Below, in pieces: positions 35,687-44,421 of a DNA stretch of 64,000 bases. This DNA comes from CAVZBW01 sp963778465 (lineage in GTDB: Bacteria > Actinomycetota > Acidimicrobiia > Acidimicrobiales > RAAP-2). The DNA lies in NCBI GenBank assembly GCA_963778465.1, contig CAVZUK010000003.1:2790001-2854000 (forward strand), written 5' to 3'. Within the stretch, counting starts at the first letter, position 1. Every line of letters starts with the position of its first letter. Both the position numbers and the translations under genes were made by a program. The notes beneath the pieces are model-generated. The model was not told the origin of the DNA and ran no database searches. It saw only the letters and a program-made list of their open reading frames with translations.

Positions 35687-37159
35687 ACGCTGGCCACCGC
35701 GGCACGGCCTAATACGTCTACTGAGGTGCGTGTCGGAGGGGCATTGTCGACCATGAGTACACCGCCGAACTGGCGGTACGAGTGGGCAGCCTGAGCACCA
35801 TTTCGCACGTGTGAACTGGGATGACGAGTACCCGTTGAATCGCGACCTTATGGGGCGAACCGATGATGCGACTCTCATCGCCGGCCTGGAAAAGGCCGCA
35901 GACGCATGGGACCATGCCTACGCTCACGCTCCCGGGGCCGTGGCGTCCGGATCCACGTTCCGGGTGCACCCTTCGATCCCCGAACGCCAAGAAGGACGCT
36001 GACGACGCTCAGCGCTTCGAGGGGCAGATCCATCCGGCACGAGATGGCATCACAGCGTGTGAGTCCTCTCTCGCTCGCCTGAACATCCTCGAGCGGCGCT
36101 GATGCCTTGACAGCGCAATTTGGCCGAGGCACAAACTGCAGAGGACCGATAAGACGACACCGAGTGATGACTAGGCGGAGCGTGACCCATTCAGGTCCTA
36201 CGGCCAAATCCGCCCAGAATGGGGTCCCAAGAACGACTGCGCACCATGGTCTGCCGCCCCTTCGGCGTGACCATCGAAATGCCTTCCCTACTCGGCCCAT
36301 CCTGAGCGCCGCGGGGCGGCCGCTTGGAGGGACCTCCGGGGGTCCCGCCGGTCTGGGATGCCGCAGGCCCCGGCAGGGCCACCCGGAGGACTCTTTCACT
36401 TACCCGCATGCAGACGCGCAAACCGCCCCGGGTGGCAACGTGGATCCGGGGCGATAGCGCTGGAAGATGTCCACCGACAGGGCATGACCCTGAACACCTC
36501 TTCTAGCTCCGGGAGCCGCCAAACAGCTGTGTCCGGACTGCTCGGCGCAGGGAACTCCCGGATTGCTCCACTCCTACCCTCGAACCCCCACGCGCAAACC
36601 GCCCCAACTCGAAGGCGAGGGCGGCAGCGCCGGACACCCTCATCCGGAACCCCGTCCGACCCACTGAGGAGAGACGGGAAGAGGACGGACGGGGGTGGCC
36701 CCGAGTCACCCAGGGCTACACCCACGGATGCTCCACAGGAAAGCGGAATCGAGCCGGCGGCCTGGTCCGGGTGCTTCGGTGCCCGGGCCTTGTCGCGCTT
36801 GGGGTTGCTCCTGCGGCGGGTAGACCGGAACCAGGTCCGTTCAGGGACTGCGAACGAGAGCCCCGGCATCCCATGGTCCGGAATCGCCGGGGCCTTGTCG
36901 CGTCGGGACGCCTTCGGCAAGCGATCGAGAACGAGCCGAAAACGGGGGCGACCGGACACCCGCGGGCCGCCGCAATGCGGCCGCCGTGGCTGGGGTGACC
37001 GCCCGATCGAAGCGAATCCCTCTCCTCCCAGGCCAGGAGCCTTAGGACGGTGAAGGTGAGCGGTAACACGCCGCAGGCCACGAGTAGCGCCTTGTTCTCG
37101 GAGACTGGCGTCGTCTCTGGCCTAACGGACCTACTCCGGGCTCTACGCTGACGCAGGAA
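35687..37159. other. Gene-poor stretch, mostly unrecognised
   Basis: This holds repeat copy B (35726-35794), some open frames without motifs (for example 35811-36002 plus), a hairpin GGGACC/GGTCCC at 36330-36347 and two copies of ACGCGCAAACCGCCCC (about 36413 and 36590). I tried to read it as a structured RNA and did not recognise RNase P, tmRNA or 6S signatures. It is best regarded as decayed or non-coding DNA. Confidence 0.35.
35726..35794 (+). repeat. Dispersed tail repeat, copy B
   Basis: Reads RVGGALSTMSTPPNWRYEWA A-stop. It shares TGTCGGAGGGGC and GAGTACACCG with other copies. The second half has diverged from the L.G..QL pattern. Confidence 0.5.
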
Positions 37160-37261
37160 ATGACGACTTGGCGAGAGAGGCTCAACCGAGGCTGGCTCCG
37201 GCTCCTGGTCTTCGTGGTCTTCGCCGGCATCATCACCCTCATGGCCGTTTTCGTCCGGTAG
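37160..37261 (+). CDS. Very small single-span membrane protein
   Basis: A 33-aa frame reads MTTWRERLNRGWLRLLVFVV and FAGIITLMAVFVR, with GCAGGAA just before the ATG. It has a basic N-terminus and one hydrophobic helix, typical of small integral membrane proteins. There are no homologues I can name. It could be chance, but the ribosome site and hydrophobicity support it. Confidence 0.4.
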   Translation: MTTWRERLNRGWLRLLVFVVFAGIITLMAVFVR

Positions 37262-37504
37262 GCCCAGGTCCTTTGTAACGTGCCTGCGGGGCTAGTGTCG
37301 GTGGTGTGAGTACACCGCAGCCGCAGCCACAGCCAAAGCCACAACCCCCCTCGTCGGCAGGCGCCTGACAAGGTTGATCAAGGCACGGTGCGCCGCAACC
37401 AGCACCGCCCATCTCCAGACTGACCGGACCTCCCCGCAGAACACTCCCCGACGAGTCCTACACTCGGGTGATGGGATGGTGCCTAGTAGTCGAACCACCA
37501 ACAC

Positions 37505-37898
37505 CAGGTGTTCGTCACTGACGAGATACCTCATGCAAGATCCGGTGGGGTCGACCCTGCAGCCGTCTCGGCGGTGAAGGGGTTCTTCGTCCGACTGGAC
37601 TGCGATCCGATCGCCTTCCCGCTGCATGCGCCTGGTACTCCACGACCGTTCCAACGGAAATGGCTCTCCAGCGAAGGCTGCGGTCCACGGAGTGACCTTG
37701 GGAGGAACCGTTACAGGTGGACGGGCGGCCCGCCACCCTTGGGCACCCCGATGACAACGCAATCCATTACTGAACGGGCAGAGGGTGGCGAGCTCGACCG
37801 GGCTGGCGGCGTGGAGCGCGACGGCGATCTGAAGATCACGATGGGCCCGCCTCGTGCGTCAACGGCCACGACGATCTCCCCCGTAGGGCGGTCGTTCC
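37505..37898. repeat. 394-bp direct repeat, copy 1
   Basis: This aligns with 43467-43859 in the same orientation from CAGGTGTTCGTCACTGA to GGGCGG(T/C)CGTTCC, nearly ungapped and by eye about 90% identical. Long exact blocks such as GATGACAACGCAATCCATTA occur in both. Open frames exist on both strands in both copies, but none has a recognised domain. It is followed at once by a degenerate tail repeat (37902 onward). Confidence 0.8.
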
Positions 37899-37901
37899 TG
37901 G

Positions 37902-37950
37902 GCTGCGGTGTCGGACGGGCGACACTCGACAAAACCCACGCGGCTCAACC
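37902..37950 (+). repeat. Dispersed tail repeat, degenerate copy F
   Basis: GGCTGCGGTGTCGGACGGGCGACACTCGAC resembles the start of copy E (GGCTGCGGTGTCGGAGGGCC) but then diverges. It abuts the truncated arylsulfatase gene on one side and the 394-bp repeat on the other. Confidence 0.4.
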
Positions 37951-38070
37951 GAGACGGACCTCCGGCTCCCTAATACGCCACCCTTGACGCACAACTTGCG
38001 CGGCGCTTCGTAAGTCCGGAACCGAGTCCCGAATGTCGAGGTTCACGACGCCTTTGAACTGCTTCGCCAT
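37945..38070 (-). pseudogene. Arylsulfatase gene start, truncated
   Basis: A 41-codon minus-strand frame begins MAKQFKGVVNLDIRDSVPDL with a near-perfect ribosome site (AAAGGAGGTCCTG) directly upstream. The first 19 residues are the highly conserved N-terminus of bacterial arylsulfatases (MA.(K/Q)F.G..NLDIRDS.PDW). Similarity stops there and the frame ends after about 20 unrelated residues, next to repeat copy F. The rest of the sulfatase, including the CxPSR site, is gone. Confidence 0.65.
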
Positions 38071-38153
38071 CAGGACCTCCTTTAACCCACTCAGGTGCCG
38101 AACTAGAAGTCCCTCCAGTCAGCCCTGACGCCCCGATGTCCTTGTCTCTCGTG

Positions 38154-38430
38154 GGTCACCTGGCGGGAGCAGGCTCGCGAGCTCGGAGTCAGCAGGCAGG
38201 TCGTTGAAAATCTAGCCCGAACGCTGCGTATGGATCCCTCGGCGCAGCCGCACCTCTTCACCCTCGCCGACGTTGCTCCTCCGGCAGAGAAACCGTGCGC
38301 CAGAGCCTCGACGAGACGTTAGAGCGACTCGTGCATGCGCAGCAGCCCAATCCCGCCTACGGCGTCAACCCGCGGTGGGATCACCTCGCCGGCAACGCGG
38401 CCTGCGTCCCGGTTCGTCGGCGGCCTCGGC
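38154..38430 (+). pseudogene. Remnant of an MmyB-type XRE transcriptional regulator
   Basis: The plus strand reads VTWREQARELGVSRQVVENL, ARTLRMDPSAQPHLFTLADV and APPAEKP, then in another frame RQSLDETLERLVHAQQPNPA YGVNPRWDHLAGNAA. These are the middle of XRE/MmyB-like regulators (ALRLD..ER.HLF.LA..APP, then L..LLDALD..PAYV...RWD.LAWN.AA). The helix-turn-helix start and the C-terminal ligand domain are missing and the frame changes near 38290, so it is a dead fragment. Confidence 0.6.
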
Positions 38431-38632
38431 CACCGTCCTTGGGCAGACACCATGTCGGATCGCAATGCCCGCCCTACCCCGGGCGGTGGGGGGCTAATGG
38501 CGTACACCCCGCCGGATTGCAGTGGCGACATCAGGAGCGGTCCAGCGCGCCGAGACCGCTTCGGTGACTCGGAGCACGGGGTCGTGCGAATTCGGCTGAG
38601 ACACCTGAGCCAGAGTGACCGAGACCCCTGCC

Positions 38633-40078
38633 TCACACGCCCTCGATTGCAGTCAGCCGTCCGGACCGGACCGCCTCTGCGAACGCCAGATAGTCCCGCT
38701 CGCTCTGGTCGGCATAACGCGCGGCGAAGTCGGTAATCGACCGGTCGAACTTGTCGCTCTTACCGAGATACGCCGTCAGCTCGATCGCATCTCCGGATCG
38801 GGCGTGTGCACGGGCCAAGGTCCAGCCACAGATTCCTGCGTAGAAGGCGAGCATCACAGGGGTCATCGTCTCGACGAGAGCCGAACCCTTCATGTCGCGC
38901 AGTTGACGCCAGTACAGGTGGCGATTGGCCTCGACCCCCTTCGTCCACCCGAGATAGATGTCGCTGGCCGCCTGCATCAGCCGCTGACCCTGGACGACGC
39001 GCTCGCCGGGCTCCTTGAACCTGCTCTTGGGGAGGTGGTCCTCTAGGACCGACGCCGTTGCCTCCTTTACCTGGAGGAACAGCGGGTCCCCTTCGTCGCG
39101 GCCCTGGAGCAAGATGATGAAAGCCCGGGTTCCGACACTACCGACGCCGACCACCTTGCGGGCCATGTCTACGACCTCGAACCGCTCGAGCAGGTGGCGC
39201 CTATCCTCTTGCAGTGTCGCCCGGTAGGCACGGAACTGCTGGTGCATTATTTCCTGCACCTGGTCGGCGGAATACTTGTACATGGCCTTTAGGTCGCGCA
39301 ACGGGATGACAATGGGGGGCTGACTTACGATCCGATAGCAACCGTCGACCATCTCACCGAGCTTGGACAGCGCCTGGAGGCTGTCACGCGTGTGTGCCTT
39401 CTCGGCGGTCTTCTTGGCTCTCTGGGCGCCCTTCTTCGCCTGGGCGTCCGCTTCTTTGTTCCGGCCTCCTTTGGTCAGCGTGCGGATCGCGTTCATGAGC
39501 TCTTCCTCTGTGAGTCGGGCATACCAGATGTCCATGTTGTTCATCTCGGCGAACTCGGCCATAGCCTCCCGGTATGCCGCCACCGAGCGAAGCGTCGTGG
39601 CAGCGGTGTCGGCTGCGCTGAAGGAGTTGTTGCGTGCGGCGATCGTGAAGCTCGTCGCCATGCGCTTCACGTCGTACTCGAAAGGCCCCGGCAGCGTCTC
39701 ATCGAAGTCGTTGAGATCGAACAGCAAGGTCCGCTCGGGCGATGCGAACCCACCGAAGTTCGACAGATGCGCGTCGCCGCACAGCTGGACGTTCAGGCCG
39801 GCCGTGGGCGTGTCCTTGAGATCAGTCGCCATGATCTTTGCCGCGCCCCGGTAGAAGGTGAACGGCGACACCAACATTCGACCATGGCGCACGGGCACGA
39901 GGTCCGGCTCTCGGGTGAGATTCTGCGCTTCGAGCAATGCAACCGGGTCGGGGCGGTCGCTGGTCGCTGTCCATCCGGCGTGTCCCGCCAGCGGGGCTCG
40001 CTCGCGGGCCTCCTTGCCCATCGTCCGGCGCTCGCCAACACTCGGATGCTTCATCATTGTCGTGACCATGGTTCGCAC
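38633..40078 (-). CDS. DUF2252-family protein (first of two)
   Basis: The product is 481 aa. Conserved DUF2252 blocks: MLVSPFTFYRGAAKIMATDL, VQLCGDAHLSNFGGFASPER, LLFDLNDFDETLPGPFEYDV, DMARKVVGVGSVGTRAFIIL, GERVVQGQRLMQAASDIYLG W and ICGWTLARAHARSGD. The GDAHLSNFG and DFDET motifs resemble the catalytic and metal-binding loops of aminoglycoside-phosphotransferase-like kinases, so a kinase-like fold is likely. Physiological role unknown. A paralogue lies at 61268-62674. Several starts are possible (GTG 40078 or ATG 40069). Confidence 0.88.
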   Translation of the reverse strand: MRTMVTTMMKHPSVGERRTMGKEARERAPLAGHAGWTATSDRPDPVALLEAQNLTREPDLVPVRHGRMLVSPFTFYRGAAKIMATDLKDTPTAGLNVQLCGDAHLSNFGGFASPERTLLFDLNDFDETLPGPFEYDVKRMATSFTIAARNNSFSAADTAATTLRSVAAYREAMAEFAEMNNMDIWYARLTEEELMNAIRTLTKGGRNKEADAQAKKGAQRAKKTAEKAHTRDSLQALSKLGEMVDGCYRIVSQPPIVIPLRDLKAMYKYSADQVQEIMHQQFRAYRATLQEDRRHLLERFEVVDMARKVVGVGSVGTRAFIILLQGRDEGDPLFLQVKEATASVLEDHLPKSRFKEPGERVVQGQRLMQAASDIYLGWTKGVEANRHLYWRQLRDMKGSALVETMTPVMLAFYAGICGWTLARAHARSGDAIELTAYLGKSDKFDRSITDFAARYADQSERDYLAFAEAVRSGRLTAIEGV

Positions 40079-40310
40079 GTCTCCGATCTTCCTTAGGACC
40101 TCATGGCAGCGAGGGTCGATCCCTCAAGTCGGAACCGGCCGTGACCGGCCAAGACGGCGGTCCTGACGACCACCCTAGACCTGGGGTCTCTTGGCTGGCA
40201 GCGCTGTCGCCCTTTGGCCTCTTTCCGGGCGGTGCCTTGAAGTCGGAGCCCATCTCAGAGCAGGCGAGCAAAGCCACGTGTAGCAACCCTCATCCACGTA
40301 CCTTTGCGCG

Positions 40311-40688
40311 ATGACCCAGCTCGACGATGAGCAGGCTGCCCTGACTCCAACTCAAGCTCTTGGTAATGCGGGCTACAGCTTGCTCACCGCAGATACTGAA
40401 ATTGCCTTACGACTGAGGGCGGTTCCGTCTTCTCCGGCCGAGGTTGCCCTTCGAGTGACCGCCGACGTCGTGGCCAACCGGGTGGCGGCCGTCGTGGACG
40501 GCTCGGACCGGTTCATCCCGAAGACGACGCCCGCGTGTAGGAAGGAGGCGTCGGAGGGGCGTTTGGCTCACTTAGTACACCGGTTCTGCTCAAGGGGGAT
40601 CTGCAGCTCCAGGCCGCGTGAAGCTGCACTCTTAGCTGCCCGCTTCCTCGGTGTCGAGCCGAGCAAGGGCACCCGCCCGCTCCCCTAG
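40311..40688 (+). pseudogene. Truncated hypothetical ORF ending in a dispersed repeat
   Basis: The frame starts MTQLDDEQAALTPTQALGNA and stays protein-like through VTADVVANRVAAVVDGSDRF IPKTT. It then runs into tail-repeat copy C (40547) in a different frame from that repeat's own reading, and after that looks random. I do not recognise the first 75 residues. It is probably a gene cut by the repeat. Confidence 0.35.
40547..40621 (+). repeat. Dispersed tail repeat, copy C
   Basis: Reads GVGGAFGSLSTPVLLKGDLQ LQAA-stop (25 codons including stop). It is the best-formed short version of the family, with GCGTCGGAGGGGCGTT at its start and CTGCAGCTCCAGGCCGCGTGA at its end. Confidence 0.65.
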
Positions 40689-40918
40689 CCCACGTCGCGC
40701 CAGCTCGACGGCGTGGCCAGTTGCCGCTTGGGCTTGGGGGCGCGGCTCCTCTGCAGCAGATCAGCGAGCGTCCCGGCCCGAGGGCGGGGCGGGACCATCG
40801 CGAGCGCGCGGCTCCAGGCCGACGCTGGATCGATGGCCCCGAGACGATCAGTGAGCTGCCTGCATCTCTCGGGGCTGCCGTTAGCGAGGTGAGCGACATC
40901 GCAGAGTAGCCATTGCAC
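40685..40918 (-). CDS. Small hypothetical protein
   Basis: The 77-aa minus-strand frame from GTG reads MQWLLCDVAHLANGSPERCR, DRLGAIDPASAWSRALAMVP and LLQRSRAPKPKRQLATPSSW. Its composition is reasonable for protein, with a helical middle and a basic C-terminus, but no family or ribosome site was recognised. It could be a chance frame. Confidence 0.35.
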   Translation of the reverse strand: MQWLLCDVAHLANGSPERCRQLTDRLGAIDPASAWSRALAMVPPRPRAGTLADLLQRSRAPKPKRQLATPSSWRDVG

Positions 40919-41025
40919 GTGCTTGATCTGCGTATCCGGCGTCTGGCTCGAGGGAGCCTTTGCCGTTCAGGTTGGTCGAACGGCGCTTGCCGCTCCCCGC
41001 CGGCTTGGTTCTAGCCTGGTCCCGA

Positions 41026-41955
41026 ATGTTGGTGCTGCCGTTGAGCACGGGTGGTGCACACACCCACACGAGCAGCGACCTTGCTGCCGTCGTCCTCTTG
41101 TCGTTGGCCAGCGCGGCTGCCTATGGCATCGGGGCCGTGCTCCAGCATCGAGCCGCCACTCGGGAGCCAGCGGACTTGTCCATGCGGCCAGGGTTGCTCA
41201 TCAACCTGGCTCGGCACCCGGTGTGGATCCTGGCCAACGGCCTCGACGTGGTCGGGTACGCCCTACAGTTCTTGGCCTTGCGGAGCGGGTCTCTCTCCCT
41301 CGTCGAGCCACTCCTCGTGTTAAGCCTCGTCTTCGCTCTCCCCGTTGCGGCGCGCCTCGACCATCGACCCATCTCGCTCGTCGAGGTGCTGTCAGCCGGT
41401 GTCGTTGGTGCCGGGCTCGCGATCTTTCTAGTGGTTGGGCGACCGGGACCCGGACAGCCAGAGACCACGCCTGCCGGATGGCTCACCCTGACGATCGTCG
41501 TCGCCGCGTTCTGCTCCACCATGGCCCTGGGAGCACGGGGGCGATCGCCCCGCTCTGCGGCCCTCCTCCTCGGCACAGCTTCGGGCTGTGCATTTGGCTA
41601 TGTGGCAGCGGCGACAACGTGGGCGGGGCATCTCCTCGACGGGGGGATCCTCCACCTGCTGACCACGTTGGCCCCTTATGCCCTGGCGGCAGGAGGGACA
41701 GCCGCCCTGCTGCTCACCCAGAGTGCCTTTCATGCTGGCCCGCTTCGACTCTCCTTACCGACACTGACAGTCGTGCAGCCCCTCGTCGCCGTCGCCATCG
41801 GAGTCGGGCTCTTTGGCGAGCACATCAACACCAATGGGTTGGCACCCCTCATGGAGGTCGCCGGCCTGGGCCTCGTAACGGTAGGTGTATTCACCCTTGC
41901 AAGGTCCCCGACGATCACCTCGGAGGATGGAACCCGAGTCCTCCCGGAACCGTAG
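41026..41955 (+). CDS. DMT-superfamily (EamA-like) membrane transporter
   Basis: The product is about 309 aa from ATG 41026. It has nine to ten hydrophobic helices, starting with LAAVVLLSLASAAAYGIGAV LQHRAA, the motif of the actinobacterial DMT group. Further on it shows ANGLDVVGYALQFLALRSGS LSLVEPLLVLSLVFALPVAA and the second-half repeat SAFHAGPLRLSLPTLTVVQP LVAVAIGVGLFGEH. These proteins export metabolites or act in drug or amino-acid efflux. Substrate unknown. No clear ribosome site; the frame is open upstream to 40960. Confidence 0.8.
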   Translation: MLVLPLSTGGAHTHTSSDLAAVVLLSLASAAAYGIGAVLQHRAATREPADLSMRPGLLINLARHPVWILANGLDVVGYALQFLALRSGSLSLVEPLLVLSLVFALPVAARLDHRPISLVEVLSAGVVGAGLAIFLVVGRPGPGQPETTPAGWLTLTIVVAAFCSTMALGARGRSPRSAALLLGTASGCAFGYVAAATTWAGHLLDGGILHLLTTLAPYALAAGGTAALLLTQSAFHAGPLRLSLPTLTVVQPLVAVAIGVGLFGEHINTNGLAPLMEVAGLGLVTVGVFTLARSPTITSEDGTRVLPEP

Positions 41956-42201
41956 GGGCCTGGGTGCAGATGTCGCGTCTGGCTTGTCGCGACGACTCAC
42001 CCTTCGTAGCGCGGGCTCCGCAGCCACCCCTAGGAGCATGGCATGTGCGCGACACCCGTTGACCGGACTGAAGGGCCCCGTTCAGGGCGCGATGCCGGAC
42101 CCGCCAACGGCCTCAGAGGGGATGAGACGAGAGAACCGCAAGAGACCGAACCAATACACGCCTACCGGTTCGACACATCCGAGAAGCAGGGCAGCGTGTT
42201 G

Positions 42202-42381
42202 TCACTTCACGGCCAGTTGCCATACGGTCGAGGTGCACAACCACTCCGAGAGGTTTGCGAACCCTGCGCCCGTAACGCCTCGCATCACGATGCGGTCATC
42301 GACGGGATCGGGTTCAACCCGGCGGACCACCCGCTGGGTGAGCATCGCCTCGGCGAGCGGCATAGCTAGGCGAGCTTCCAC
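42202..42381 (-). CDS. Short hypothetical ORF, possibly a gene fragment
   Basis: The 59-codon frame from GTG 42381 reads VEARLAMPLAEAMLTQRVVR, RVEPDPVDDRIVMRGVTGAG and FANLSEWLCTSTVWQLAVK. It looks like real protein. The frame stays open about 130 bases further upstream (RVWQPVGKATKLWLNGSLIP) without a start codon, so the original gene was probably longer and lost its 5' end near repeat copy D. No family recognised. Confidence 0.4.
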   Translation of the reverse strand: MEARLAMPLAEAMLTQRVVRRVEPDPVDDRIVMRGVTGAGFANLSEWLCTSTVWQLAVK

Positions 42382-42527
42382 TTCGCTCGGATCACCGGTT
42401 GGAATCAGGCTCCCGTTCAGCCAGAGTTTCGTTGCCTTGCCGACGGGCTGCCAAACCCTGCGGATAACCCCTGGCCGTGAGGACCTCCAACAACGTGTCC
42501 GGGAGGCTCACACTAGCTCTGACCTGG

Positions 42528-42599
42528 GGTGTCGGAGGGGCGTTCGACACGCCTAGGACCCCACCCCTCCTGAAAGGAGAGCTCCAGCTAACCGGACTG
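42528..42599 (+). repeat. Dispersed tail repeat, copy D
   Basis: Reads GVGGAFDTPRTPPLLKGELQ LTGL. The 25 bases at 42516-42540 match 63433-63457, at the 3' end of the tRNA-Leu gene, at 24 of 25 positions. Confidence 0.65.
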
Positions 42600-43421
42600 C
42601 ACGGACGGGCGTGTGCCCCTCAGAGCTCTCTGGCCCGCACCAGCGCCGCGGGCATGGAGTCGATGCTGAGCTTCTGCGCGGACCCACTCGACGGGATCCG
42701 CGGCCAATGCCGCCCGCACCCCGTCGGCCGCCGGGTTGATCGCAACCGCATGACGCACCGCCGGCTCGGGATCCCGCGCCAATGCTGCCAACGCCCAGGC
42801 GGACGTCCGGGAGTTGAACGCGACACTTGCGCGGACTTGGGAGTCCAGGTCCTGGGCCAGGCGGGCCAAGACGCCGGTCGGCGTTTTCGGGCCGGCGGCC
42901 ACCTCGGCACGCAGATTGGGGTCCGTGTCACCGGCGAGGCGACACAGGATGCCGAATGGGACGTTCTCGTTCCATGCCACGTGGCTGCGAACATCCGCCT
43001 GGCTATCCCCCGCCAGTCGCGACAACAGCCCCGCCGGGGCTTTCTCATTCATGGCCACGGCACAACGGACGTCGATGTCGTGGTCTGCGGACAGGCGATC
43101 CAACAATTCGACAGGGGCGTTGCGATTGATTGCAACACTCGCACGAACCTGCGCGTTCGGATCCTCGGCCAAGCTGCGCAATAGGTCCACCGGGGTATTC
43201 GGGTTGGCGATGGCGTGATCCCGGATATACGGGTCACCGTCTTGGACCAAGCCGGCGAGCGTGGCCGATGGCGCGCGGAGGTCCTGGGCGACGCTCAGGC
43301 GCACGACCGGATCGGGATGATCCACGAGCAGATGCGACCAGTCACGCGCCAAGAAGTCATCAGCGAGTTGCCTCGATGGCGCGACATTGTCACAATCATT
43401 GGACAGATGTGAGTTGCCCAT
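42588..43421 (-). CDS. Leucine-rich repeat variant (LRV)-type protein
   Basis: The product is about 277 aa from ATG 43421; the frame is open to 43616. It consists of about eight tandem 24-residue repeats with consensus (D/E)D.....VR..VA.N..(T/A)P..LL..LA, for example PNAQVRASVAINRNAPVELL, HDIDVRCAVAMNEKAPAGLL and SQADVRSHVAWNENVPFGIL. This is the LRV solenoid, best known from Azotobacter, where a 4Fe-4S cluster precedes the repeats. Here no Cys cluster is seen. It is probably a protein-binding scaffold. Its upstream region lies inside the 394-bp repeat copy 2. Confidence 0.75.
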   Translation of the reverse strand: MGNSHLSNDCDNVAPSRQLADDFLARDWSHLLVDHPDPVVRLSVAQDLRAPSATLAGLVQDGDPYIRDHAIANPNTPVDLLRSLAEDPNAQVRASVAINRNAPVELLDRLSADHDIDVRCAVAMNEKAPAGLLSRLAGDSQADVRSHVAWNENVPFGILCRLAGDTDPNLRAEVAAGPKTPTGVLARLAQDLDSQVRASVAFNSRTSAWALAALARDPEPAVRHAVAINPAADGVRAALAADPVEWVRAEAQHRLHARGAGAGQRALRGTRPSVQSG

Positions 43422-43466
43422 TACGCAGTCGGGGTGAGGGTGCGCCGCGCCCAGCGCCATCAACAG

Positions 43467-43859
43467 CAGGTGTTCGTCACTGATGAGATGCCTCAAGCAA
43501 GATCCGGTCCGGTCGACTCTGCAGCCGCCTCGGCGATATAGGGGTTCTTCCTCCGACTGGACCGGGATCCGATCGCCTTCCCTTAGCATGCGCCTGATAC
43601 TCCACGACCGTTCCAACGGAAATGGCTCTCCAGCGAAGGCTGCGACCTACGGAGTGACCTTGGGAGGAACGGTTACAGGTGGACGGGCTGCCGAAACCCT
43701 TGGGCCCCTCGATGACAACGCAATCCATTACTGAACGGGCAGAGGGTGGCGAGCTCGGCCCGGCTGGCGGCGTGGAGCGCGACGGCGATCTGAAGGTCAC
43801 GATGGGCCCGCCTCGTGCGTCAACGGCCACGACGATCTCCCCCGTAGGGCGGCCGTTCC
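43467..43859. repeat. 394-bp direct repeat, copy 2
   Basis: Partner of 37505-37898, same orientation. It lies immediately upstream of the LRV gene. Tail-repeat copy E follows about 195 bp downstream, whereas in copy 1 the tail repeat follows at once. One of the two has therefore gained or lost that spacer. Confidence 0.8.
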
Positions 43860-44055
43860 CAGCTCATCGGTGAGAGGCATTGCGTCGCTCGCGGCCCGAG
43901 AGAAGCCTGCGCCAAGGCGCCCGCGTATATGCCCGAACGCTCTTTCGTAACTCCGATCTCTTCGCGGATGACGTTTCGCGCACGTATCGCGCATGCGGGA
44001 GGCGTAAACACCAAAGAGCAACTTGCCACTAAGGCACAAGAGCCCTCTGGGCTGC

Positions 44056-44139
44056 GGTGTCGGAGGGCCGTTCGACACGCCTGGTATACCAGCCATGTTC
44101 AGAGGGACAGTGCAGCTCAAGGCCGCGTGGAACCTCTAG
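44056..44139 (+). repeat. Dispersed tail repeat, copy E
   Basis: Reads GVGGPFDTPGIPAMFRGTVQ LKAAWNL-stop (28 codons). It shares GTTCGACACGCCT with copy D and GTGCAGCTCAA(G/A)GCC with copies A and C. Differences between copies lie mostly in third codon positions of this frame. Confidence 0.65.
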
Positions 44140-44162
44140 CCGACCCGAGTCGGCGAACGGAG

Positions 44163-44400
44163 TTACGGGCGACGCACCACGTAGTTCGCTCGCACGAGTA
44201 ACACACCTTTGTGACGGTCGCTGAGATCCGCCTTCCAAACGAATCGGCTTTCCCGGGATGGGCGGTGTGCTCCAGATCGAAGCTCCCAGGATGCTGGCCA
44301 CCTCCTCGCCTGGATCTGCCAGACACCTCTGATCGGCCAGGTTGTAGGTCCATCGGCACGGAGGGTTCACCCTGTTGCCCTGCTGGTCCTTCACCTCCAT
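44163..44400 (-). pseudogene. Small ORF with one frameshift
   Basis: It starts at ATG 44400, 22 bases after the stop of the gene at 44422-44788. The first part reads MEVKDQQGNRVNPPCRWTYN and LADQRCLADPGEEVASILGA. In a second frame RFVWKADLSDRHKGVLLVRA NYVVRRP-stop looks equally coding. A single indel near 44245 would join them into a protein of about 78 residues. No family recognised. Confidence 0.4.
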
Positions 44401-44421
44401 CCTCAGGTTCGTAGAGGAGTG

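Noticed and set aside
36100..37150. Possible large structured RNA in the gene-poor stretch
   Set aside because: Several GC hairpins exist, but no signature of RNase P, tmRNA, SRP or 6S RNA was found; any GC-rich sequence forms such stems.
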